Shown piece by piece: positions 37,346 through 44,884 of a stretch of 56,399 nucleotides of DNA. Source of the stretch: Pseudolabrys sp. (GTDB lineage: Bacteria; Pseudomonadota; Alphaproteobacteria; Rhizobiales; Xanthobacteraceae); the NCBI GenBank assembly GCA_026125895.1, contig JAHCKG010000029.1, positions 1 through 56,399 of the forward strand, in the 5' to 3' direction. The notes beneath the pieces are model-generated. The model searched no databases. It saw only the letters and a program-made list of their open reading frames with translations, and was not told the DNA's origin. A program made the position numbers and the translations under genes. Each line of letters begins with the position of its first letter. Position 1 is the stretch's first letter.

Positions 37346-37954
37346 ATGAACACCCCTTTCGCCAAACACGGCTTGCGGCAAAACCAGTTTGCCGCGCTCA
37401 TGCAGATGAGCGTTGACGAGGTTCGCTCCTTGATGAACAGCATGCCGTCCCTTGCTTCACAGACCTCGGTTGCAATGGCTCGGCTGTCTGGCGCCGGCGT
37501 TCGCTATAGCTACCGAGAGGCCCTGGCGATCGAGGCGGCGCGCCAGCTGACTGACGATGGCGGTTTGTCGATGGAGAGTGCGATGCGCATCGTGATCTCG
37601 AATATCGGCCGCTATTTCGAATATCGGTGTTCCGACAGTGGCAAGACCGACTCGGACTTCTGGATCGGCGTGACCCGCGCTCGGAATACCTGGGACCAGG
37701 CCAAGGAGCCTCGCGGCTCGTATCCGGTCACCAGTTTTGGGCCCGGCGAATTTTGGTCGGGCAATCATTACGCCGGCGCGCTGGCGGAGGTCCTCACGAC
37801 GACGCAGGAATGGCAGCGGCACGACGAGCAGATGTATCCAGAATCGGACCCCGCGGCGATATTCCTCACGAACATTTCCGCTGCTGACCGCCGCTTGCGT
37901 CAGCGTGCCGGCGATCTGATCGAAGTCGACGCGGACGAATTCACCGCGACTTAG
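37346..37954 (+). CDS. Hypothetical protein of the element (202 aa)
   Basis: The ATG at 37346 has GGAG 11 bp upstream and follows a terminator, so longer in-frame readings are rejected. The N-terminus (KHGLRQNQFAALMQMSVDEVRSLMNSMP, in part) looks like a helix-turn-helix, then comes YSYREALAIEAARQLTDDGGLSMESAMRIVISNI (in part), reminiscent of MerR-like or phage regulatory proteins. An aromatic segment EFWSGNHYAGALAEVL follows. No firm family. Terminators on both sides suggest it is expressed separately, perhaps as a regulator of the capsid gene. Confidence 0.6.
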   Translation: MNTPFAKHGLRQNQFAALMQMSVDEVRSLMNSMPSLASQTSVAMARLSGAGVRYSYREALAIEAARQLTDDGGLSMESAMRIVISNIGRYFEYRCSDSGKTDSDFWIGVTRARNTWDQAKEPRGSYPVTSFGPGEFWSGNHYAGALAEVLTTTQEWQRHDEQMYPESDPAAIFLTNISAADRRLRQRAGDLIEVDADEFTAT

Positions 37955-37986
37955 CCGCTCAACTTCATCTAATTGAGCCTGCCCGC

Positions 37987-38015
37987 CGGCGCCTATCAGG
38001 GCGCCGTTTTCTTTT
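37987..38015 (+). terminator. Intrinsic terminator in the element (2)
   Basis: CGGCGCC (37987-37993) pairs with GGCGCCG (38000-38006), loop TATCAG, followed by TTTTCTTTT. It lies between the 202-aa gene and the protease-capsid gene, 25 bp before the latter's start. Confidence 0.78.
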
Positions 38016-38039
38016 GTCCGAACATAAAGGACTCTTCGC

Positions 38040-39986
38040 ATGTCGATCATGCGCGACTCGACGATGACGCTTTATGGCGCCGTCAGAACCGATGACCTTG
38101 ACGATTTGTCGGGGTTCTCCGCTCGCGATGTACGCACCGCCCTCGATAACCACGGCGCCGGCGACATCATTGTCTGCCTCAACTCGCCTGGCGGCAACGC
38201 CTTTGAAGGGCTTGCTATCTACAACGCGCTGAAGAGCCACCATGGAAAGGTGACGATTAACATCGATGGCGTCGCCGCTTCGGCGGCATCGCTGATCGCG
38301 ATGGCGGGCGATGAGATCGTCATGCTCAGCGGCGCCATGATCATGATTCATGATCCGCGCAGCGTCACGGTCGGGACTTCTGCCGCCCATCGCAAAGTCG
38401 CAGACGATCTCGAATTGATGGCGCGACAGTTCGGCGAAATCTACGCCGAGCGCACCGGCCAGACACCGCAAGCGATCGCGGAAATGATGGCCGCCGAAAC
38501 CTGGTGTGACGCCGATAAGGCCATCGCAAGTGGCTTTGCGACCCGCAAGGCCGAAACCAAATCTGCGCGCATCTTCGCTGACTTCGACTACAGCCAATAC
38601 GGCAACGCTCCCAAATTTCTTATGCAAATGAAGAAAGGACCGACTGCAATGCCCAATACAACTGATGGCGACATCGCCAATGACTTTTTGAACGCGAAAC
38701 CTTGGGCCGGACGTTTCTATCGCAGCGCCGGCACGTCCGACCTTTCGATCGGTGTTCTCAATGACATCGTCGAGATGTCTGCGACGTATGACGATGCCAG
38801 GGACGAGCTCGTCGCCGCTATGGCGGCGTCGACCAATGCGAACAAACCGAGCCCGCAAAGCCGCTCTCCGTATGGGCTGGGCGCGGGCAACACGTTTGGT
38901 AATCCGAACTTCCTGGCCAAAACGATCGGCGATGTCCTGCACGCACGAATGAGCGGCGCGGCGCCAGAAGGGGCCGCTCGTGAATTGATGGGTTGTTCGA
39001 TCCTCGAACTCGGGAGCCGCCTCGCTGAGGTGAACGGCCAGCGCATTTCGTGGAGCAGCCGCGGTGAAGTTGTCGACAACATCATGATGACGGCCGGTGG
39101 CCACAGCACGAGCGATTTCTCGCAACTGCTCCTCGGCGCCGGCAACCGCGTCTTTCTCGATGCCTACAAGCTTGCCGAAAGCCCGCTCAAGGGCCTCGGC
39201 AAGCGTCGAGACGCGGCGGATTTCCGGCCCCTGATGTCCATTCGCTTGAGCGAAGCTCCGGCATTGCTGGAAAAGCCCGAGGGTGGCGAACTGACTTATG
39301 GCTCTCGATCGGAGACCGTTGAGTCCTTCGCCCTCAAGCCGGCGGGCCGAATCTTCGCCATCACGCGCGAAGCGCTCATCAATGACGACCTCGGTGCGTT
39401 CTCATCCTCCGCGCGGGCGTGGGGGCGCACGGCGGCCCTTTATGAAGCCGATCGCCTGTATTCCCTGTTCTCGGCAAACGGCGGCGCCGGCGCGACTCTG
39501 TCGGACAATAACGCGCTCTATACGACCGCGCGCGGCAACAAACTGACCGTCGGATCGGCGCTCGCCAGTGGCTCGCTCAGCAGCGCTCGGCAATCGATGC
39601 GTTCGATGAAGGACCCTGACGGCAAGACGTTCATCAACCTCAAGCCCCGTCATCTTGTGGTCGGCCCTTCGCTTGAGGAGACAGCGTTGCAACTCGCAGC
39701 GACGATCACTCCGACTGCCATCAACGATGTGAACACTTTCGCCGGCAAGCTGGACGTTCACGTCGAGCCCCGCTTTCAGGACGCCACCTGGCGAATCTTT
39801 GCCGATCCGAGCGACCTGCCTGTGATCGTGTACGGGTACCTGAACGGGCAGGCTGGCCCTCAGTTGGCGACAAAGGAAGGCTGGACAACGCTCGGTATGG
39901 AATTCCGTTGCGTTCTCGACTTCGGCTGCGGCCTTGAAGATTGGCGCGGTTCGGTGATGGCAACCGGCGAGGCGCCGGCGGAATAG
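38040..39986 (+). CDS. ClpP-like prohead protease-major capsid protein fusion
   Basis: A 648-aa fusion seen in some proteobacterial phages. Residues 1-185 are a ClpP-type serine protease: NSPGGNAFEG (48-57), nucleophile Ser81 in VAASAAS and His104 in MIMIHDP. From about 204 to the end is the major capsid part (HK97-like architecture inferred): GNPNFLAKTIGDVLHARM, PLMSIRLSEAPALLEKPEGGE (in part), FAITREALINDDLGAF and ATWRIFADPSDLPVIVYGYLNGQAGP (in part). Protease and shell encoded together allow self-processing during capsid assembly. An in-frame ATG at 38649 with AAAGGA upstream may yield free capsid protein. Confidence 0.87.
   Translation: MSIMRDSTMTLYGAVRTDDLDDLSGFSARDVRTALDNHGAGDIIVCLNSPGGNAFEGLAIYNALKSHHGKVTINIDGVAASAASLIAMAGDEIVMLSGAMIMIHDPRSVTVGTSAAHRKVADDLELMARQFGEIYAERTGQTPQAIAEMMAAETWCDADKAIASGFATRKAETKSARIFADFDYSQYGNAPKFLMQMKKGPTAMPNTTDGDIANDFLNAKPWAGRFYRSAGTSDLSIGVLNDIVEMSATYDDARDELVAAMAASTNANKPSPQSRSPYGLGAGNTFGNPNFLAKTIGDVLHARMSGAAPEGAARELMGCSILELGSRLAEVNGQRISWSSRGEVVDNIMMTAGGHSTSDFSQLLLGAGNRVFLDAYKLAESPLKGLGKRRDAADFRPLMSIRLSEAPALLEKPEGGELTYGSRSETVESFALKPAGRIFAITREALINDDLGAFSSSARAWGRTAALYEADRLYSLFSANGGAGATLSDNNALYTTARGNKLTVGSALASGSLSSARQSMRSMKDPDGKTFINLKPRHLVVGPSLEETALQLAATITPTAINDVNTFAGKLDVHVEPRFQDATWRIFADPSDLPVIVYGYLNGQAGPQLATKEGWTTLGMEFRCVLDFGCGLEDWRGSVMATGEAPAE
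38634..38651 (+). promoter_or_regulatory. Internal ribosome site and start for capsid domain
   Basis: AAAGGA (38634-38639) lies 9 bp before an in-frame ATG at 38649 (codon 204), exactly at the protease-capsid junction. Initiation here would give a 445-aa capsid protein without protease. Inference from sequence only. Confidence 0.45.
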
Positions 39987-40203
39987 CATCATCTGCCGAT
40001 GGCGCTTGCGGCCGATGGTTGCCGCGAGCGCCTCGATTTACTCACCGGCGTGGTGATCCTGAGGGCGTCGCGGCCACGTCCAAAAAGCACAAGCTCACCT
40101 CCCCTACCTCGCCGGTGCCCTGCATATGGAACGGTCTGCAGGGGGATTTTCATTGGGGGGTCAAGGTGAGCACCGGCCGCACTAATTTAATCGCGATCAT
40201 CCG

Positions 40204-40458
40204 ATGTCCACACCGACCCAAAACGCGCAGGCGCGCGCGCCAAAAAGCGTGCTGCCACCTTCGTTGCCGCCGCGCGGCTTGTCGCGTGCCCAGGCGGCGG
40301 AATATATCGGCGTGGGCGCGACGTTGTTCGACCAGCTTGTGAAAGATGGGCGGATGCCACCCGCCAAGCGAATCAACGGCCGGACGGTTTGGGACCGCCG
40401 CCGGCTTGACGAAGCGTTTGAGGCCTTGGACGATGGCGTTGTGTCCGAATGGGACTAA
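40204..40458 (+). CDS. Excisionase-like helix-turn-helix DNA-binding protein
   Basis: An 84-aa protein with a MerR/AlpA-type helix-turn-helix: LSRAQAAEYIGVGATLFDQLVKDGRMPPAKRINGRTVWDRRRLDEAF (in part). This is the standard small protein that binds attachment-site DNA to promote excision or activates the integrase. It ends 5 bp before the preferred integrase start, so the two are coupled. The 217 bp upstream contain no convincing gene. Confidence 0.82.
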   Translation: MSTPTQNAQARAPKSVLPPSLPPRGLSRAQAAEYIGVGATLFDQLVKDGRMPPAKRINGRTVWDRRRLDEAFEALDDGVVSEWD

Positions 40459-40463
40459 GGGCG

Positions 40464-41489
40464 ATGAAAGTCCGGCTCAAATACCTAAGCGAGGATGTGG
40501 ACCGGCACGGCAACGTCCGTTGCTATGTCCGTGTGCCTGGAAAGCCTAAGGTGCGATTGCGATCGCAACCCGGCTCGCCGAATTTCATGGACGAATATCG
40601 GGCCGCGTTCTCGCTGGCGGCCGAGTCTGTCACCGTCAGGACGTTGGCGCGCGGGACCTTCGGTTATCTTTGCAATGCCTACTTTGCGAGCCAGGCATTC
40701 AGGTCCCTCGACAAAAGCACTCAGAGTTGGCGCCGCCGCGCCCTGAATGAACTGGTCGAGAGGCATGGCGACAAACGCGTATCAACGTTGCAGGCGCGTC
40801 ACATCAGGAAGCTGCGAGATGAAAAGCGCGTGGACGGCGACGGTGCGGCCAACATTCGGGTCAAGGCACTGAGGGCATTGTTTAGGTGGGCGGTTGAAGC
40901 CGACGAAGCAACTTCCGATCCAGCGCGTGATGTCCAGCTTATTCGCTACGTTACTCGCGGCTTCCATACATGGTCTATCGACGAGGTCGCAGCATTTGAA
41001 AAGCGCCACCCGATTGGGACCAAGGCGCATCTGGCGCTATCTATCCTGCTTTACACCGCGTGCCGCCGCGAGGATGCCGTTCGATTAGGACCGCAGCATC
41101 TACGCGATGGCCGCATCAAGTACACCCAAGCGAAGAATGAAAATCGCAACCCCGTTACGCTCGATATCCCGGCGCATCCTGATCTTGTCGCCTCGATCGA
41201 GGCGGCGCCGTCTGGTCATCTGACGTTTCTCGCGACGGAGTACGGCCGACCTTTCACCGTTGCCGGCTTTGGGAATTGGTTTCGTGACAGGTGCAATGAG
41301 GCGGGCTTGCCTCATTGTACCGCGCATGGGCTGCGAAAGGCGACAGCAACGCGACTTGCCGAGCGAGGCGCAACTGCGCATCAGATCATGGCAGTGACCG
41401 GTCACAAGACGCTACAGGAGGCCGAGAGATACACCCGTGCTGCCCGGCAGGCTCAGTTAGCTGACGCAGCGATGGCTAAGTTGAAATGA
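40464..41489 (+). CDS. Tyrosine-type phage integrase
   Basis: A site-specific recombinase of 341 aa, or 346 aa if the ATG at 40449 is used. Numbering from 40449: core-binding domain about 60-165; catalytic residues Arg206 (TACRREDAVRL), His293 and Arg296 (HGLRKATATRL), His319 (GHKTLQEAERYTR) and nucleophile Tyr328. It lies about 250 bp from tRNA-Arg, the usual place for an integrase using a tRNA 3' end. Both ends of the element carry matching attachment repeats, so integration by this enzyme is well supported. Its stop overlaps the start of a small membrane protein. Confidence 0.93.
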   Translation: MKVRLKYLSEDVDRHGNVRCYVRVPGKPKVRLRSQPGSPNFMDEYRAAFSLAAESVTVRTLARGTFGYLCNAYFASQAFRSLDKSTQSWRRRALNELVERHGDKRVSTLQARHIRKLRDEKRVDGDGAANIRVKALRALFRWAVEADEATSDPARDVQLIRYVTRGFHTWSIDEVAAFEKRHPIGTKAHLALSILLYTACRREDAVRLGPQHLRDGRIKYTQAKNENRNPVTLDIPAHPDLVASIEAAPSGHLTFLATEYGRPFTVAGFGNWFRDRCNEAGLPHCTAHGLRKATATRLAERGATAHQIMAVTGHKTLQEAERYTRAARQAQLADAAMAKLK

Positions 41490-41650
41490 CGCGTAAGACG
41501 GTAAAGCGTATCGAATTTGTCGTCGGCGCCATTACGACAATCTTGCTGTTCGCCGGCCTGATCTTGGCCGATCGCTATCTTTCACCTGATCGACTTCCTC
41601 TGCTTGATCCCGATGAACGTGATCCTGTCGGGTATCACGGTCACGAGTAG
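41486..41650 (+). CDS. Small single-span membrane protein coupled to the integrase (54 aa)
   Basis: ATG overlaps the integrase stop (ATGA). The protein has a basic N-terminus (MTRKTVKRIE), one hydrophobic helix (FVVGAITTILLFAGLILA) and a short acidic tail with His/Asp residues, so it should insert with the N-terminus inside. Function unknown; small membrane proteins of prophages often act in exclusion or host interference. The overlap argues for real translation. Confidence 0.55.
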   Translation: MTRKTVKRIEFVVGAITTILLFAGLILADRYLSPDRLPLLDPDERDPVGYHGHE

Positions 41651-41699
41651 AACACCGCGGGAACGATATTGCCCCACCTTGAATGCTAGTGGGACAAAT

Positions 41700-41728
41700 G
41701 ACCTGAAAAAATCTAGATATATCAGGTC
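41700..41728. terminator. AT-rich hairpin at the right end of the element
   Basis: GACCTGA (41700-41706) pairs with TCAGGTC (41722-41728) around an A/T-rich loop containing TCTAGA. It may end the integrase transcript before the antiparallel tRNA, or bind recombination proteins near the attachment site. Confidence 0.4.
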
Positions 41729-41741
41729 GGTGTTTTAGGAG

Positions 41742-41818
41742 TGGCGGTCCCGAGAGGAGTCGAACCTCCGACCTTCGGTTTAGGAAACCGCTGCTCTATC
41801 CTGCTGAGCTACGGGACC
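41742..41818 (-). tRNA. tRNA-Arg (anticodon CCU)
   Basis: 77 nt with a full cloverleaf: acceptor GGTCCCG/CGGGACC, D-stem GCTC/GAGC, anticodon loop TTCCTAA (anticodon CCT), T-stem GGAGG/CCTCT with loop TTCGACT, discriminator G and encoded CCA. One mismatch (G-A) closes the outer anticodon stem. It reads AGG codons. The last 16 nt are duplicated at 30165-30180, marking it as the integration site of the element. Confidence 0.95.
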
Positions 41819-41887
41819 GTGCGGCGCAGGTGTAGCAACTTTCCGCGGAATCGCGAAGCCCGCCCGTCCAACAAAAACCGGGGCCGA

Positions 41888-42742
41888 TCAGCGCCGCGTC
41901 GCCGCGATGAAAGCGTCGATGTCGTCGCGCACCGGCGCCAGCAGCTCGACCGGGGTGCCGAAGCCGCCCAGGATCGTGACATGGCCGACGGCCGCGTAGC
42001 GCCGCAGCGTCACCTGATTGCCGGCGGCGCGCAGGGCGGCCGCGAGACGGGTCGAATTGCTCGGCTCGACGGTCGTATCGAGCGCACCGGCCAGCAGCAG
42101 CGACGGCGGCGCGCGCCGCGACGCGTAAGTGATGGGTTGCGTCTCCGGCCGGTTGGCGCCGCCGAAGATCGCGGCCAGCGTCTCGTCCCGCAACGGCAGG
42201 AAGTCGTAGGGCCCGGCCAGTCCGATGAAGCCGGCGATCTGCCGCTGCGACAGGCCGACGGCGCGGAGCCAGCGCGGATCGTAAGCCAGCATGGCCGCGT
42301 TGTAGGCGCCGGCCGAATGACCGGCGAGATAGATGTTATTGGCATCGCCACCGAGCCGCGCGGCGTTGTCGCGCGCCCAGCGCACCGCCTTCGCGGCATC
42401 TTCGAGAAACGCCGGGTAGCGCACCTGCGGATAGACGCGGTAGTTCGGGATAATCGTGAGGTAGCCGCGCTGCGCCAGCGCCCGGCCGAGAAACGAATAG
42501 GTCGACTTGTCGCCGTTCTGCCAGCTACCGCCGTAAATGAACACGATCACCGGCGCGCCGCGTTTCGCGGGACGGTAGATGTCCAGCGTATGACGCGCGC
42601 CCGCGGCATAGCGCACCGACTCCCGGGCCTGGACGATTTGCGCATCCGCGGCAGTGCCCAGAACCATGGCGACCGCCGCGACCATCGCGGCGAGGCGCCG
42701 ACGAGGCCGGCGAAGTTCCAGGATCCTGCGGCCGATCGGCAT
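41888..42742 (-). CDS. Exported alpha/beta hydrolase (esterase/lipase-like)
   Basis: A 284-aa serine hydrolase. An N-terminal hydrophobic stretch (LAAMVAAVAMVLGTAADA) after a basic start suggests export. Catalytic pieces: oxyanion segment YGGSWQNG, nucleophile Ser in AGHSAGAYNA, Asp in AGALDTTVEP and His in AVGHVTIL. This is the BD-FAE/carboxylesterase-like (COG0657) group, substrate unknown. It is oriented like the tRNA and lies 69 bp past its 5' end; the start is divergent from the dipeptidase gene. Confidence 0.82.
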   Translation of the reverse strand: MPIGRRILELRRPRRRLAAMVAAVAMVLGTAADAQIVQARESVRYAAGARHTLDIYRPAKRGAPVIVFIYGGSWQNGDKSTYSFLGRALAQRGYLTIIPNYRVYPQVRYPAFLEDAAKAVRWARDNAARLGGDANNIYLAGHSAGAYNAAMLAYDPRWLRAVGLSQRQIAGFIGLAGPYDFLPLRDETLAAIFGGANRPETQPITYASRRAPPSLLLAGALDTTVEPSNSTRLAAALRAAGNQVTLRRYAAVGHVTILGGFGTPVELLAPVRDDIDAFIAATRR

Positions 42743-42863
42743 GACGTCCCTTTCGTTGGAGGCGGAGGCTGAGCGAGCCGGGGCGGCGCCCTGTTCCGCA
42801 GCCGTTGCGCCGCGCCCATGCTATGGTGGCCGCCAACACAGTACGTAACGACAGGCGCGATGG

Positions 42864-43922
42864 ATGACCTCTCCGATCCCGGTTTTTGACGGCCACAACG
42901 ACGTCCTGCTGCGGCTCTACAAGTCCAGTTCCTCAGACCCGGTCGGCGATTTCCTCAAGGGCGAGGAGGCCGGCCACATCGACCTGCCGAAGGCGCGTGC
43001 CGGCGCGTTTGCCGGCGGTCTTTTCGCGTTGTATTCGCCGTCGCCGCGGCCGGCCAACTCAGGCGATCAGGCGGCAAGCGGCGGGCTGTCGCGCTCGCTG
43101 CCGCCGCCGTTGCCGATGGACGAGGCCCGCGTTTCGGTCGCCGGCGAACTGGCGATGCTGGTGAGGATCGAACGCGCGTCGCAAGGCGCGGTCGCGATCT
43201 GCCGCTGCGTCGCCGAGATCGAGGCTGCCATGGCGCGCGGCGCGCTCGCCGCCGTGCCGCACATCGAAGGCGCCGAAGCGATCGACGAGAAGCTCGACTT
43301 CCTCGACGTGCTTTATGCCGCCGGCCTGCGTTCGCTCGGACCGGTGTGGAGCCGGCCCAATATCTTCGGCCACGGCGTGCCGTTTCGTTTTCCCTCGAGC
43401 CCGGACACCGGCGACGGGCTCACCGCGGCGGGCGAAAATCTCGTCCGCGTCTGCGACGAGATGAGGATCCTGGTCGACCTGTCGCACATCACCGAGAAAG
43501 GCTTCTGGGATGTGGCGCGGCTGTCGAAGGCGCCGCTGGTGGCGACGCATTCCAACGCGCATGCGCTGTGCCCGAGCCCCCGCAATCTCACCGACAAGCA
43601 GCTCGCCGCCATCCGCGATACCGGCGGCATGGTCGGGCTGAACTTCGCCACCGGCTTCCTGCGGCCCGACGGCCTGATGCGCGGCGACACCGAGATCGGC
43701 TTGATGGTGCAGCAGCTCGACTATCTGCTGGAGAAGCTCGGCGAGGATCATGTCGGCCTCGGCTCCGATTTCGACGGGGCCATGGTGTCGCAGGCGATCG
43801 GCTCGGCCGCCGGCTTGCCGGTTCTGTTCGAGGCTTTGCGCGCCAAGGGCTATTCCGAAGCGCTGATGAACAAGATCGGCACCGGCAACTGGCTCAATTT
43901 GCTGAAGCGCACCATCGGCTGA
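42864..43922 (+). CDS. Membrane dipeptidase (renal dipeptidase family, M19)
   Basis: A 352-aa zinc peptidase that splits dipeptides. It opens with the metal-binding HNDVLLRLY (9-17, H-x-D in the family pattern), then PHIEGAEAID with the bridging Glu, DLSHITEKGFWDVARL and ATHSNAHALCPSPRNLTD with further His ligands, and HVGLGSDFDGA near the C-terminus. No signal peptide, so it is probably cytoplasmic as in many bacteria. It lies upstream of the GntR/TRAP locus, 94 bp before the regulator gene, and may belong to that unit. Confidence 0.9.
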   Translation: MTSPIPVFDGHNDVLLRLYKSSSSDPVGDFLKGEEAGHIDLPKARAGAFAGGLFALYSPSPRPANSGDQAASGGLSRSLPPPLPMDEARVSVAGELAMLVRIERASQGAVAICRCVAEIEAAMARGALAAVPHIEGAEAIDEKLDFLDVLYAAGLRSLGPVWSRPNIFGHGVPFRFPSSPDTGDGLTAAGENLVRVCDEMRILVDLSHITEKGFWDVARLSKAPLVATHSNAHALCPSPRNLTDKQLAAIRDTGGMVGLNFATGFLRPDGLMRGDTEIGLMVQQLDYLLEKLGEDHVGLGSDFDGAMVSQAIGSAAGLPVLFEALRAKGYSEALMNKIGTGNWLNLLKRTIG

Positions 43923-44016
43923 TCGCCGCGCGACGGCAGTTGCCGCATTCCGATTTCTGCATCTATGATTTCGGCGGACGCCCGGCCGGTCGAGCCGCCG
44001 GGCCACAAAGGCAACC

Positions 44017-44715
44017 ATGGGCGACGCGCCAGGCCAGCAGCAGAAACGAACGCCCGACGAGGAGATCGCCGAGGCGCTGGAAAGCGACATCATTTTCGGC
44101 CGCCTCAAGCCGGGCGAGCGCCTGCGCGAGGAAGCGCTGCTCGAACGCTTCGGCCATTCGCGGCACTTCATCCGCCTCGCTTTCGCGCGGCTGGAGAAGA
44201 AAGGCATCCTCGTTCACACGCGCAATGTCGGCGCCGCGGTGCGTGCCTTCACCATTCCTGAAGTGGAGGAAGTCTACGACGTTCGCGAGATGATCCAGCG
44301 TCAGGCCGCCTTGCGTATTCCGCTGCCGGCGGACCCGCAGGACATCGCCAACATCGCCGTAATCCAGCGCGACTACGTCGCCTGCGTCAAAGCCGGCGAT
44401 CTGCGCGGCATCCATGCCTGCAACGACCGCTTCCATCTCGCCATCTTCGCGCTGTGCAACAACAGCCACCTGCTGGCGCTGGTCAAGCAGTACATGGACC
44501 TGACCTACGTCATCCGCACCGTCACCTTCTCCGATCCGAGGGCGCTCGAGGCCTCGCGCAAACAGCACGAGGCTATGCTCGATCAGCTCAAGGGCCGCGA
44601 CAGCTGGGCGCTGGCCGAATTGTGCGTGCAGCATCTGCGGCCGAACAAGGAGAAGTATCTCGGCCGGCTGCGCGAGGCGGCCGCGGCGCAGGACCGCAAG
44701 CCGGCGGCGGAATAG
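44017..44715 (+). CDS. GntR family transcriptional regulator (FadR/FCD type)
   Basis: A 232-aa regulator. The N-terminal winged helix (about 15-80) has GRLKPGERLREEALLERFGHSRHFIRLAFARLEKKGIL (in part). The C-terminal FCD domain carries the usual metal-site residues (D, H, H) within DVREMIQRQAALR, CNDRFHLAIF and QHEAML. Ligands of this group are typically small carboxylates or sugar acids. Two matching palindromes of FadR-like type lie just downstream, ahead of the TRAP genes, so it most likely represses them. Confidence 0.9.
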   Translation: MGDAPGQQQKRTPDEEIAEALESDIIFGRLKPGERLREEALLERFGHSRHFIRLAFARLEKKGILVHTRNVGAAVRAFTIPEVEEVYDVREMIQRQAALRIPLPADPQDIANIAVIQRDYVACVKAGDLRGIHACNDRFHLAIFALCNNSHLLALVKQYMDLTYVIRTVTFSDPRALEASRKQHEAMLDQLKGRDSWALAELCVQHLRPNKEKYLGRLREAAAAQDRKPAAE

Positions 44716-44728
44716 GCCCGCCACCCTG

Positions 44729-44803
44729 ATTGTCGACAATAACGACTCCGGCATGGGCCTTCTTGCGGTGCAGCGCGGCTTTTTCCGCCTTATTGTTGAC
44801 AAT
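44729..44803. promoter_or_regulatory. Paired GntR-type operators upstream of the TRAP operon
   Basis: ATTGTCGACAAT (44729-44740, perfect palindrome) and ATTGTTGACAAT (44792-44803, one difference) are 63 bp apart, six helical turns. The form TTGT-N2-ACAA is typical of FadR-subfamily GntR operators. They lie between the GntR gene and dctP. Looping repression by the neighbour is a reasonable model. Confidence 0.7.
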
Positions 44804-44884
44804 CCAGCGGCCGCGACGGACACTTCAAAGAAAAAAGCCCTCTGCCCCACGGCGTCACCAAACACTCTCAGGGAGGAAAGTCCG

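Larger units (their letters stand above)
30181..41741 (+). mobile_element. Integrated phage-like element in tRNA-Arg(CCU), about 11.6 kb, candidate satellite
   Basis: Bounded by the 16-bp tRNA repeat. All genes read rightwards. Order: primase-helicase, 85-aa unknown, tail-assembly chaperone (frameshifting), tape measure, 56-aa unknown, structured non-coding stretch, three unknowns, protease-capsid fusion, excisionase-like HTH, integrase, small membrane protein. No terminase, portal, head-tail connectors, tail tube or fibres, lysis genes or repressor could be found. It may be a deletion derivative of a prophage or a satellite that supplies capsid and tape measure and borrows the rest. The remaining genes look intact. 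Confidence 0.85.

Noticed and set aside
39999-40169. 56-codon frame after the capsid gene
   Set aside because: No ribosome site, Pro/Ser/Arg-rich second half of low credibility and no family match; the 217-bp gap otherwise shows nothing definite.
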